From the NCBI RefSeq assembly GCF_945957525.1, contig NZ_CAMFLA010000015.1:42470-106469 (forward strand): 64,000 nt of DNA, in the 5' to 3' direction. The notes below the pieces were generated by a model. It was not told where the DNA came from. It worked only from the letters and a program-made list of their open reading frames with translations, and made no database searches. A program made the translations under genes and the position numbers. Shown one piece after another: positions 8,328 to 16,351 of this stretch (position 1 is the first letter of the stretch; every line of letters begins with the position of its first letter). The DNA comes from an uncultured Aquitalea sp. (GTDB taxonomy: Bacteria > Pseudomonadota > Gammaproteobacteria > Burkholderiales > Chromobacteriaceae).

Positions 8328-9469
8328 AAGTCGCAAGCCGGCCAAATGGGCGGGAAATAATCGAGCGCGGAACTGCGTAATCCCCCCATGTAGGCGATGT
8401 TCCAGTGAAAAATTTCTTCGATATATGGCATACGCAAACCCAGCCGCTTTCCCATTTCGACCAGCAGCGCCAGACCGAACGCCACGTCTTCGTGGAAAGC
8501 GCGGTTTTCCTTGTCAATCACATAGCCATCCGCGGTGTGCACCATCGGCACCAGGATCGAGTCATAGGCCTGATTGGTTCGCAGTACCGACAGCATGGTG
8601 GAGTGATCTCGTATTTGCTCTTGGTAGGCTTCGATAATCTCTTGCTTGAGCGTCTGCACCGAGGACATATCCACACCCAGTCGCTGTTCGACCGCTTTGC
8701 ACAGCAGCTGGCTTTCCTCGTCGCAACGCTCAAGGTAATAGGCGCCGAGCTCCGGGCAATCAGTCCACCAGCTCAGCGGCACGGTAAACGGCTTGTTGTG
8801 CCACTGCGCATACGGACCGATCAGCCCGTAGATCACCGACGGATGCATGATCGGATTGCCCGGGGTCAGGGTGATTTCCAGATAGTGGCCGAGCAGTTCG
8901 ACCGGCATGGTATACAGCCTACGCAAGTGCGCGAGCAGCGCTTGGCGCGCTACTTCGCTTTCGCGCGGATGGGTACCAACGTACAGCGTGCTCTTGGCTC
9001 CGCCCATGCGCACCGATACGCCGGGCAGCAGTTCGAAGGCTATATACGGCACATCTTTCATGCCCCAGATCACCGCGTTGGGCCGTGCTGCCAGCGCCTT
9101 CTCGGCCAGCCAATCGAAACCGCAGAAGCCCGGAATCGCGCCAACGTAGACCGGCTTGTGCTCCGGCAAATTATCAGCGATTGTCTTCAGTAACGCAGGC
9201 CGCGCCTGTGCCGGCACGGTAACGATCACCACGTCGGCATCGATCAGCACCTGTTGCGGTTGGTCCGACACCGCATCCAGCCGCGCCGACAAGGTGATCC
9301 CATCCGGCAACAGCGCACGGATGCTCGCTTCGGCATGGCGCTCGATCACGTCCGGGTTATGGGTCAGCAGCGATACGCGCACACCGGGCAGTTGCTTGAA
9401 CAGCACAGCGCTCAGATGCCCGGTGCGACCGCCGCCGCAAATCACGACATTCAACGACTGCGCCATCAT
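8324..9469 (-). CDS. Octopine/nopaline-type opine dehydrogenase
   Basis: 381 residues. An N-terminal Rossmann fold begins VVICGGGRTGH (about residues 8-18). The C-terminal octopine-dehydrogenase domain includes TPGNPIMHPSVIYG and a PLSWWTD stretch, with the usual catalytic histidine candidate in that region. The family interconverts an amino acid plus a 2-oxo acid and a secondary-amine dicarboxylate (an opine) using NAD(P)H. Here it sits between an SbnA-like gene, overlapping 4 nt, and the NIS synthetase. I infer that it may oxidise the SbnA product to a diamino acid and 2-oxoglutarate, replacing SbnB; alternatively it may build an opine unit into the siderophore. Two adjacent ATGs make the start ambiguous by one codon. 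Confidence 0.85.
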   Translation of the reverse strand: MMAQSLNVVICGGGRTGHLSAVLFKQLPGVRVSLLTHNPDVIERHAEASIRALLPDGITLSARLDAVSDQPQQVLIDADVVIVTVPAQARPALLKTIADNLPEHKPVYVGAIPGFCGFDWLAEKALAARPNAVIWGMKDVPYIAFELLPGVSVRMGGAKSTLYVGTHPRESEVARQALLAHLRRLYTMPVELLGHYLEITLTPGNPIMHPSVIYGLIGPYAQWHNKPFTVPLSWWTDCPELGAYYLERCDEESQLLCKAVEQRLGVDMSSVQTLKQEIIEAYQEQIRDHSTMLSVLRTNQAYDSILVPMVHTADGYVIDKENRAFHEDVAFGLALLVEMGKRLGLRMPYIEEIFHWNIAYMGGLRSSALDYFPPIWPACDL

Positions 9470-10512
9470 GCGGCGCTCAACTGTGGCATCGCCAGCGGCG
9501 CGTCTTCAATTTCCAGATGTCCCGGGGCCAACCAGTTGTCGAGCTGGGTCCAGATGTTCGAATCGAGCAGATTGCGCTCCTTGAGCCAGCTCTCGCTGAA
9601 CACGGTGTGCAGGTATTTTTCACCGCCGTCCGCCACCGCCGTCACCACATTGCCACCGATCAGGCCGCTATGAATGAGCTCCAGAGCCTTGTAGATCGCG
9701 CCGCCGGTGGATCCGCCTACCAACAGGCCAGTACGCCGTGCGATGTAACGCGCGGTTTCGAACGCCTGCGCATCGGTCACCTGCACACCCAAATCAATGC
9801 AGCTGTAGTCTAGTACCAGACCCACAGTGTCGCCGGCCGGCGTGCCGGTACCGGACTGATAGTAAGGGTGGCCGGGCTGACCGAACACGATGGAGCCGGC
9901 CGGCTCCACCGCGATGGTCTTAGCGCGCGGGTTGTGCACCTTGAGTCCGCGCGCGATGCCGGTCATAGAACCACCGGTTCCCACGCAGCCGACATAGGCA
10001 TCTACATTGCGGGTCTGGCAGATCAGTTCGTGCACAAAGTCTCCATAACCACCGGCGTTAGCCGCGTTGTCCGACTGGTTCATGAATACCGCGCCGGGAA
10101 TCTGGCAGGCGATTTCGGCTGCCAGGCGTTGGCGCTCAACCACCGCAACCTCATCCTCGCGGTAGTCCCCCTCGACATAGCGGATCTCGGCACCGAGCGC
10201 GCGCATCACTGCGATCTTGTCCTGTGCCGCGTGGTGGTCTACCACCACGATGAAGCGCAAGCCGAATTCGATGGCTGCGATCGCCAGACCGCAACCGGTG
10301 TTGCCGGATGACGACTCCACCACCACGCCGCCGGACTTGAGGCGGCCTGACTTGAGCGCCGCAATCACCATATTGCGAGCCATGCGGTCCTTGATGCTGC
10401 CGCCCGGGTTGTTCTTCTCGATCTTGAGCAGCAATCGGGTATTTTTGGCCGGCACAGAAATGCTAAGAATCGGGGTATTGCCGATTAGATCGGTTACTTT
10501 GTTCAGAACCAT
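9466..10512 (-). CDS. SbnA-like PLP synthase (cysteine synthase fold)
   Basis: 348 residues of the fold-type II PLP family. The cofactor lysine is K41 in NPGGSIKDR, the substrate loop SSSGNTG is at 67-73, and there is a phosphate-binding VGGSTGGA. It is distinct from the housekeeping cysK at 26.6 kb. Its place in a siderophore operon with a SbnH-like decarboxylase points to SbnA function: condensing O-phosphoserine and glutamate to an N-(aminocarboxyethyl)glutamate on the way to 2,3-diaminopropionate. A 4-nt overlap couples it to the opine dehydrogenase gene. Ordinary cysteine synthase activity is less likely. Confidence 0.87.
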   Translation of the reverse strand: MVLNKVTDLIGNTPILSISVPAKNTRLLLKIEKNNPGGSIKDRMARNMVIAALKSGRLKSGGVVVESSSGNTGCGLAIAAIEFGLRFIVVVDHHAAQDKIAVMRALGAEIRYVEGDYREDEVAVVERQRLAAEIACQIPGAVFMNQSDNAANAGGYGDFVHELICQTRNVDAYVGCVGTGGSMTGIARGLKVHNPRAKTIAVEPAGSIVFGQPGHPYYQSGTGTPAGDTVGLVLDYSCIDLGVQVTDAQAFETARYIARRTGLLVGGSTGGAIYKALELIHSGLIGGNVVTAVADGGEKYLHTVFSESWLKERNLLDSNIWTQLDNWLAPGHLEIEDAPLAMPQLSAA

Positions 10513-10516
10513 CTCT

Positions 10517-11944
10517 TTACTCCATGAGGTCGTCAGGGGTAACCGCCAGCATACCGGCCGCGTCGTAAGTCACGGCAACGCGGCGCGGCATAGGATGGCG
10601 GTGAAATTCGTTTTCCAGCAGATCCATCTGGTAACCGGCGGTGTTGGCGTACACCAACAGATCGCCGGCTTGCGGTGGGGTATCGAACGACAGCCAGCGG
10701 TTGGTGATCACGTCGTCGTCAAGGCAGCTGTGCCCGGCGATATAGGCGCGCAGCGACGTAGGTGGGAGATCGGTGCTTAGTGTCGCGTTGTCATTACGGC
10801 CGGACACCAGGATCGGATCGACTAGGAACTCGGACGCGAACCAGGTTTCGCAAGCGCTGAAGCTGCTGCCCTCGACCAAGATCACCAAATCGCCCATCGC
10901 CAAACGCTTGACGCGGGTGATGCGGAACACCGAAATGGCAGCCTGGTCAGCCAAACTGCGGCCCGGCTCCAATCCTAAGGTCAACCGTTCGTCATCGAGA
11001 TAGCGAGCGACCGACACACCCTCCTTGCATTGCGCCAGTAAGAAGCTGTCGAGCCACTCGCACGCTCCCATGCTACTGCCGTACGGATAGAAAGAAGCCG
11101 GTACCTTGCCGGTACGGTAGTCACCGGCGCGTTGCCCATGCAGGAATGCTGCATAGCCGCCTGCGTCGGCATATCGGATCGGAAAGCCCCCGCCGATGTC
11201 GAGCATGCGTGGAGCCAGGCCAAGCTCGCGAGCTATCTCGACAAAGCGAGTCAGCTCCCGCAACGCCTGCACACGCGACTCGACATCGTAGCCACCCAGG
11301 TGAAAATGGAAGCCCTCGAAGGCAAACCGGCTGGACGGCTCTGCGAGCCGTTGCAGGCATTGCAAGAGCTCATCCCCCCCCATACCAAAGCGGCTAGTCG
11401 GTGCCCCAGTCGGCCTGTAGCGCAACAGCACGCGTGCAGCGCAGCCTGTTGTGGCCGAGTGCATATACTCGGCCAAGTCGGCCAACTCCTCGACAGAGTC
11501 GACCGAGATCAGCGCCCCCCTGGCAATCAGTTCTTCGTGAAAGGCTCGCGTTTTAGCCGGTCCTGTGGCGCACAGCCGAACCCGATTAAGGCCCGCACGC
11601 AGCGCGTCGTTCATTTCGTAAATGCTCGACACGTCTACGCCGATGCCGGCTTCCACTGCGGCGCGCACCAGCGCTTGTGACTTGTTAACCTTGGCCCCGT
11701 AAAATATCTCGTAGCGCACCTCGTGCCGATCCAGCACGGCACGCATTGCTTTGACGTTTTGTGCCAAGCAATGTGGCCACACGAGGTTGAGTGGAGAGCC
11801 GTACTCCATGGTCAGCACTTGCAACAGGTGTTGCTTCACATGTAGAAACTTCGCGATGACCGGATCCAGCAGCGGCGGAAGAGAATGGGCGCGCCCAGCG
11901 AGGGGCCTTAAGGGGAGGGGGAGGGCCATGGTCGGCATTTCCAA
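10517..11944 (-). CDS. LysA/SbnH-type PLP-dependent decarboxylase
   Basis: 475 residues with an alanine-racemase-like barrel and a C-terminal beta domain. The Schiff-base lysine is K85 in FYGAKVNKS. Also visible are HFHLGG, the phosphate-binding GGGFP and the EPGR motif. In NIS pathways, enzymes of this family decarboxylate an intermediate (SbnH, PvsE) or a free diamino acid such as ornithine (FslC). It is the first biosynthetic gene after the receptor, 3 nt away. A later ATG at 11929 is an alternative start. Confidence 0.88.
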   Translation of the reverse strand: MEMPTMALPLPLRPLAGRAHSLPPLLDPVIAKFLHVKQHLLQVLTMEYGSPLNLVWPHCLAQNVKAMRAVLDRHEVRYEIFYGAKVNKSQALVRAAVEAGIGVDVSSIYEMNDALRAGLNRVRLCATGPAKTRAFHEELIARGALISVDSVEELADLAEYMHSATTGCAARVLLRYRPTGAPTSRFGMGGDELLQCLQRLAEPSSRFAFEGFHFHLGGYDVESRVQALRELTRFVEIARELGLAPRMLDIGGGFPIRYADAGGYAAFLHGQRAGDYRTGKVPASFYPYGSSMGACEWLDSFLLAQCKEGVSVARYLDDERLTLGLEPGRSLADQAAISVFRITRVKRLAMGDLVILVEGSSFSACETWFASEFLVDPILVSGRNDNATLSTDLPPTSLRAYIAGHSCLDDDVITNRWLSFDTPPQAGDLLVYANTAGYQMDLLENEFHRHPMPRRVAVTYDAAGMLAVTPDDLME

Positions 11945-11947
11945 TAC

Positions 11948-14140
11948 TTAAAGATCAACCGCAGCCGACACTTGCAGGGTGCGCGAAGTCCCTTGCGAGA
12001 TCGTGCCGTACGAAGCGACTCCAGCCCAATAATGGCGATCGAACACATTCAACAGGTTCACCCGGAATGTGGCTGATTTCCCTTCGATCTTGGTACTGTA
12101 GCGGCCGCCCAAGTCAAAGCGAGTCCACGCCGGGAGGCTCTGGGTATTCGCTTGGTTGACGTACTCCTTGCCGGTGTAGATGATGCTACCGGTCAGCGTG
12201 AGCCCTTTCACCCAAGTCGTATCCCACTCGCCTCCCAGGTTGGCCTGTACCGTTGGCACACCAACCGGTCGCTTACCAAGCGTAGCTCTGTTATTGGTCT
12301 TGGTTAGCTCAGCGTCGAGCAAAGTCACTCCACCGAGCAATCGCCAACCCTTGGCCACTTCGCCATACAAGTTAAGTTCCATACCACGATTACGCTGCTC
12401 GCTATCCACGGCAAACACGTTGTTGGTAACTTGGCCACTCGGCTTGGTGATCTGGAACAAGCTCAGCGTTGTCATCAGCCGGCCATGGTCGATCCTGACA
12501 CCCGTCTCGTATTGCTTGGTTTTATATGGTGCAAACACTTGGCCAGCGTTGCTGGCCGTCGACGGAGCGATATCGCCCTTGCTTAGTCCCTCGATGTAGT
12601 TGGCGTAGAGTGACACCATTTGCCAAGGCTGGATCACCACTCCGGCCACCGGAGTAACAGCTGCCTTGTCATAGGACAAGGTAACCGCGCCGCCAGCTCC
12701 GAAGTTGTCCGATTTGACTTGCTGCTGGCGCACGCCAAGCGTCACTCGCAGGCGCTCGTCAAGCATAACCATAGTGTCGGCCAGTGCTACACCTGAGAGA
12801 TGAGTCGAGGATACCTTCGGTATCGAGGACGGCAAGCTGATGCCCTGGCTCGCACTGTCGACCGGCCTGTAAATGTTCGACAACACCGAGGTACCACTGC
12901 CAGACGAGCGCGACAATTCGTCACGATAGCTGCTTGCCTGCACGGTAACGGCATGGTGAACCACGCCAGTGTCAAAATAAACACGCAACCCGGCGTCAGC
13001 ACTGGAGCGATCCACGCCGAACTTGTAATACATCGGCGTCGCGCTGGTATCTCCAACGCTATTCAGTATCTTCGGTGTCTGATCCGACAGGCGCGCCACG
13101 TCGGAGTGGGAGCCACCTGCATTGACAAAAAGTGTCAGCTTGTCGATGAGGTCATACTCAGCTTTGAATAAGACTCCCTGCTCTTTAATCTTCGACCAGG
13201 CCCAAGGCTGGCTAACGTTGTTACTGTTAGCTGGAGCAGACGGAACGGCAACTTCCGATGCAATCAGAAATGGACGCGACGGGGCGTCATACTTTTCTTC
13301 CTGGTTATATGCGTCAAGCGAGGCGCGCAGCCGTTCTCCCTGATAGTCGAGAGCCAGAGATCCGACAACCGTTTTGCGCGACTGCTTGTCCACAGCAGTA
13401 CTACCCTGACTATGCCTACCATTAAGGCGAAAACCGAACTCAAGATCGGCACCGAAACGTCGACTGAGATCGAAATGTTCACCTATTTGAGAAGACGTAG
13501 CGAAGTCGGTGGTGACACGGGTCAAATCTTCTGCCTTCGCCCGCTTAGGCACCACATTGATCACCCCACCGACACCACTATTCGGTGACAGACCGTACAG
13601 CAGAGCCCCTGGACCTTTAAGCACCTCGACGCGCTCAGCGTAGTCGGTAAAAACGCGGTAGTTGGGTGCCACGCCATACAGACCGTCAAAGGCGATCTCA
13701 CCTAGATTGCCTTCATTGATTGGAAACCCTCGAATGAAATAAGAATCAACCACGCCGCCGTTCTGGCTCACGCGGACAGAGGAATCTTGGGTTACAACAC
13801 CCGCTACAGCATCCACCTGCAGATCCTGCATCTTTTGCGCCGTGTAGCTGCTGATATTGAACGGCGACTTCATCGTATCGGTATTGCCTAGCAACCCTAG
13901 CCGCGCACCTCGCGCGACCTGCCCGCCTGCATAGGGCAACAGCTGGCCACCTGACGAATCAGCGCTAACCGTCACGGTCGGCAAGATAGGCGCATCGTCG
14001 GCGAATGCTTGGCCGAAGAAGCCAATACATAGCACCCCTGCAAGGGCCAAGTGAAGCGCCAAGGGACTTGGCCCCAGGGCTCGCGCCACAACAAGAGGCG
14101 CCAAGATCTGAGCGCTTTCTGAGTAAGACTTGGGTTTCAT
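11948..14140 (-). CDS. TonB-dependent ferric-siderophore receptor (FhuE/FoxA-like)
   Basis: 730 residues from the ATG at 14140; the longer frame upstream runs through the Fur sites and phage remnant and is rejected. A signal peptide ends near GFFGQAFA, followed by PTVTVSA, a plausible TonB-box region. The plug domain has VRVSQNGGVVDSYFIRG and VEVLKGPGALLYG, and then comes a 22-strand-type barrel ending in an aromatic/Val C-terminus. It imports the ferric form of the siderophore across the outer membrane. It is the first gene of the iron operon, directly behind two Fur-like boxes. Confidence 0.93.
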   Translation of the reverse strand: MKPKSYSESAQILAPLVVARALGPSPLALHLALAGVLCIGFFGQAFADDAPILPTVTVSADSSGGQLLPYAGGQVARGARLGLLGNTDTMKSPFNISSYTAQKMQDLQVDAVAGVVTQDSSVRVSQNGGVVDSYFIRGFPINEGNLGEIAFDGLYGVAPNYRVFTDYAERVEVLKGPGALLYGLSPNSGVGGVINVVPKRAKAEDLTRVTTDFATSSQIGEHFDLSRRFGADLEFGFRLNGRHSQGSTAVDKQSRKTVVGSLALDYQGERLRASLDAYNQEEKYDAPSRPFLIASEVAVPSAPANSNNVSQPWAWSKIKEQGVLFKAEYDLIDKLTLFVNAGGSHSDVARLSDQTPKILNSVGDTSATPMYYKFGVDRSSADAGLRVYFDTGVVHHAVTVQASSYRDELSRSSGSGTSVLSNIYRPVDSASQGISLPSSIPKVSSTHLSGVALADTMVMLDERLRVTLGVRQQQVKSDNFGAGGAVTLSYDKAAVTPVAGVVIQPWQMVSLYANYIEGLSKGDIAPSTASNAGQVFAPYKTKQYETGVRIDHGRLMTTLSLFQITKPSGQVTNNVFAVDSEQRNRGMELNLYGEVAKGWRLLGGVTLLDAELTKTNNRATLGKRPVGVPTVQANLGGEWDTTWVKGLTLTGSIIYTGKEYVNQANTQSLPAWTRFDLGGRYSTKIEGKSATFRVNLLNVFDRHYWAGVASYGTISQGTSRTLQVSAAVDL

Positions 14141-14178
14141 GAATAAACAATTCCCTATCTTTATTGATTGCACAATTT

Positions 14179-14227
14179 GAGAATAATATTCATTCTCAAA
14201 TAGTAATGCAAATGATAAATCATTATC
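14179..14227 (-). promoter_or_regulatory. Two Fur-box-like operators before the siderophore operon
   Basis: Site one (14179-14197) reads GAGAATAATATTCATTCTC and site two (14209-14227) CAAATGATAAATCATTATC. Both are near-palindromic matches to the 19-bp Fur consensus with GATAAT-type hexamers. They lie 39-87 nt upstream of the receptor start in very AT-rich DNA, as expected for a strongly iron-repressed promoter. This indicates that the whole 12-kb leftward operon is induced by iron starvation. Confidence 0.8.
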
Positions 14228-14261
14228 AATTAAAATTTCACTACTATCGCGCAAGAGCAGA

Positions 14262-14677
14262 TGATTGTCTGGCAAGAGGCCCAGGCGAAAGCCTTCACGG
14301 TGGCTGGCGTGATGAAGATGGATGTGCTGGTGGACATTCGCCAGGCCGTGGACAAGGCGCTGGCGACCGGGCAGACCTACAGCGACTTTGAGAAGTAGCT
14401 GATTCCGGTGCTGCAGCGCCGTGGCTGGTAGGGCCGCGATGCCCAGACCGACAAGGAGACCGGCGAAGTACTGGGCAAGGGCCTGTCGCCCTGGCGACTG
14501 AAGACCATCCACCAGAACAACCTGCAGCCGGCTTACATGGCCAGCCGTTGGAAGTTCTTTGTGGACAACCAGGCAAACCGGCCCTATCTGGAATACGTGG
14601 CCATCATGGACAAGCACACCAGGCCGGCCCATGCCGCACTCAATGGCCTTGTGTTCAGGATTGATGATCCATTCTGA
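14262..14677 (+). pseudogene. Mu-like phage head morphogenesis protein (gpF) remnant
   Basis: A single frame reads like the middle of Mu gpF-type minor capsid proteins (KAFTVAGVMKMDVLVDIRQA, then SPWRLKTIHQNNLQ, and RPYLEYVAIMDKHTRPAHA). It is interrupted by two amber codons at 14396-14398 and 14429-14431, and the 5' part is missing. The frame is otherwise intact to a TGA at 14675, so decay is by nonsense mutation plus 5' truncation. It places a Mu-like prophage remnant directly upstream of com-dam. Confidence 0.8.
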
Positions 14678-14699
14678 CAGAGCTTCTAAGGGGCTTGCA

Positions 14700-14900
14700 G
14701 TGTTTAACCATGAAATCCGGTGCGGCCAGTGCGGCCGCAAACTGGCCTCTGGCCGGTATCTTGAATTGACCATCAAGTGCCCGCGCTGTCGGGCGCTGAA
14801 TCATCTGAAGGCCGAGAGCCTCCCTATAGAGCGCCCAGGAGCGCCACGTCTAGGAGAAGACGATGGACTCCAGTCCGATCATCCCGTGGCTGGGCGGTAA
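14700..14900 (+). CDS. com: Com-like zinc-finger translational regulator
   Basis: 66 residues read from a GTG at 14700 preceded by AAGGGG at a 6-nt spacing. Two CxxC pairs (CGQC near residues 8-11 and CPRC near 27-30) flank a YLELTIK strand, followed by NHLKAES. This is the pattern of the phage Mu Com protein, which binds the mom mRNA and opens its start region. Here the gene downstream, overlapped by 38 nt, is a DNA adenine methylase, suggesting the same control. The GTG start is my choice; an ATG at 14710 is in another frame. Confidence 0.72.
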   Translation: MFNHEIRCGQCGRKLASGRYLELTIKCPRCRALNHLKAESLPIERPGAPRLGEDDGLQSDHPVAGR

Positions 14901-15657
14901 GCGCCGCCTTGCTGACAAGCTTATGCCCCTGTTTCCGAAGCATGAGTGCTATGTAGAGCTGTTTTGCGGTGGCGCAGCGTTGTACTTCCTGCGCCATGTC
15001 CCTGCTCCCGTCGAAGTGTTAAACGACGTTAACGGCGAGCTGGTGAATCTGTACAGGGTGGTGCAAAACCACATGGAAGAGTTTGTCCGCCAGTTCAAGT
15101 GGGCAATTAGCAGCCGCGAAGTATTTAAGTGGCAGCAAATGACCCGCCCGGAGACGTTGACTGATATCCAGCGCGCGGCCAGATTTTACTACCTGCAACA
15201 CCATGCTTTCGCTGGCAAGGTTACGGGACAGACCTTTGGTACGGCCACCACCGGCCCAGCCATCAACCTATGTCGGATCGAAGAGAACCTTAGTGCCGCA
15301 CACCTGCGGCTTGCCGGCACCTACGTCGAAAACCTCTCGTGGCAGGACTGCCTTAAGAGATACGACAGGGCGCATACCTTCTTCTACGCTGACCCGCCGT
15401 ATTGGCAGACAGAAGGCTATGGTGTGCCGTTTGAGTTCGGCCAGTATGAGCAGTTGGCTGAAGCTATGCAGACATGCAAGGGTAAAGTGATGGTCAGCAT
15501 TAACGACCACCCGGACATTCGGGCAGTATTTGATGGCTTCTGGATGGAGGGGCTGGATATCAAGTACAGCACAGCCAACAACTATGGCACGGCCGAAACC
15601 AGTAGAGAGCTTGTGATTACCAACTGGGAGCCAGAGGCTCTGGGCGGTCTGTTCTAA
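14863..15657 (+). CDS. dam: D12-class DNA adenine methyltransferase (phage Dam)
   Basis: 264 residues with the AdoMet motif WLGGKRR (9-15), the CGGAAL region near 35-40 and the catalytic DPPY at 177-180 (YADPPYWQTEGYG). The length and layout fit MT-A70/D12-class N6-adenine methylases of prophages, which modify GATC or similar sites to protect phage DNA. The start ATG has AGGAGA 5 nt upstream, inside com. The gene appears intact although the neighbouring capsid gene is dead, so methylation may be retained. Target sequence unknown. Confidence 0.9.
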   Translation: MDSSPIIPWLGGKRRLADKLMPLFPKHECYVELFCGGAALYFLRHVPAPVEVLNDVNGELVNLYRVVQNHMEEFVRQFKWAISSREVFKWQQMTRPETLTDIQRAARFYYLQHHAFAGKVTGQTFGTATTGPAINLCRIEENLSAAHLRLAGTYVENLSWQDCLKRYDRAHTFFYADPPYWQTEGYGVPFEFGQYEQLAEAMQTCKGKVMVSINDHPDIRAVFDGFWMEGLDIKYSTANNYGTAETSRELVITNWEPEALGGLF

Positions 15658-15758
15658 CGCCCCCAGCCAAGGCTGTTGCGTGCAGTAAGTTTTGCGGCAG
15701 CTTTGGCGGTTAGGCCAGCGCAAAATTAAGTGCAAAGCGGTGCAAAGGTTCCCGCGCC

Positions 15759-15869
15759 GTTACACCTAGTCACTTGTCTGATCACGCGAAGAAGCTGGAC
15801 GCCATTTTGGGAGGCGATGACACAAATATGGCACAAAGTGAAAAGGGGTCAGGCCTGAAGATAGCCTAA
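15759..15869 (+). pseudogene. C-terminal tail of a tyrosine-family phage integrase
   Basis: The frame ending at the TAA 15867 reads HLSDHAKKLDAIL and then GGDDTNMAQ. This resembles the conserved end of tyrosine recombinases after their catalytic YTHLS tyrosine region; the position of that tyrosine reads VTPSHLS, so it is degraded. No integrase body is present upstream. The remnant ends 15 nt from the tRNA-Thr gene, a usual landing site for such integrases. Assignment rests on a short match. Confidence 0.45.
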
Positions 15870-15883
15870 CCCCTTGATTTCTA

Positions 15884-15959
15884 TGGTGCCGGTAAGAGGA
15901 GTCGAACCCCCGACCTTCGCATTACGAATGCGCTGCTCTACCAACTGAGCTATACCGGC
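15884..15959 (-). tRNA. tRNA-Thr (anticodon CGU)
   Basis: A 76-nt cloverleaf read leftwards, with acceptor stem GCCGGTA/TACCGGC, encoded CCA, D arm AGCTCAGTTGGTAGAGC, anticodon loop centred on CGT in GCATTCGTAATGC, and T arm GGTTCGACTCC. All stems pair. Confidence 0.95.
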
Positions 15960-16019
15960 AAACCAACTTGGTAAAAAAGCCTTGAGTCTCTGTAAAGAAA
16001 TTCAAGGCTTTTTTGAATC

Positions 16020-16096
16020 TGGTCGGAGTGAGAGGATTCGAACCTCCGGCCTCTACGTCCCGAACGTAGCGCTCTACCAGGCTAAGCTACACTCCG
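16020..16096 (-). tRNA. tRNA-Pro (anticodon CGG), copy 1
   Basis: A 77-nt cloverleaf with acceptor CGGAGTG/CACTCCG, discriminator A and encoded CCA. The anticodon loop TTCGGGA is between CTACG and CGTAG, giving anticodon CGG. It is identical to the second copy 86 nt upstream in transcription order. Confidence 0.95.
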
Positions 16097-16182
16097 ATTT
16101 TGCATCCCCACCCTGACGGCTGGGAGACGAGAAATTTACCTTGTTTCGTGCTGCTTTGCAAGGATTTTACGGTTTTTATTGC

Positions 16183-16259
16183 TGGTCGGAGTGAGAGGAT
16201 TCGAACCTCCGGCCTCTACGTCCCGAACGTAGCGCTCTACCAGGCTAAGCTACACTCCG
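16183..16259 (-). tRNA. tRNA-Pro (anticodon CGG), copy 2
   Basis: Same 77-nt sequence as copy 1, including CCA. The tandem order on the minus strand is Pro, Pro, Thr, suggesting a single tRNA transcript. Spacers between the copies differ, so this is a real tandem duplication and not an assembly repeat. Confidence 0.95.
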
Positions 16260-16351
16260 CTCCCACAATTACCGCTCTCTGTAAAGCCTGCCGCTCGCGT
16301 CGCTGACGCGTTACAATCTGCGGCTCAGAGGACGCGCATTATGGAACAACT

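Noticed and set aside
8405..9193. Rightward 262-codon frame opposite the opine dehydrogenase
   Set aside because: Composition (many His/Gln/Arg) mirrors the opposite strand and no motif is recognisable.
11948..14776. A 942-residue receptor starting at 14776
   Set aside because: The extension crosses the Fur boxes and the gpF remnant; the ATG at 14140 gives a proper signal peptide.
14559..14900. A 113-residue start for the Com-like protein from 14559
   Set aside because: The extra N-terminal part overlaps the gpF remnant in another frame; the GTG at 14700 has a good ribosome site and family length.
16020..16259. Tandem tRNA-Pro copies as an assembly duplication
   Set aside because: The flanking and spacer sequences differ, so both copies are accepted as real.
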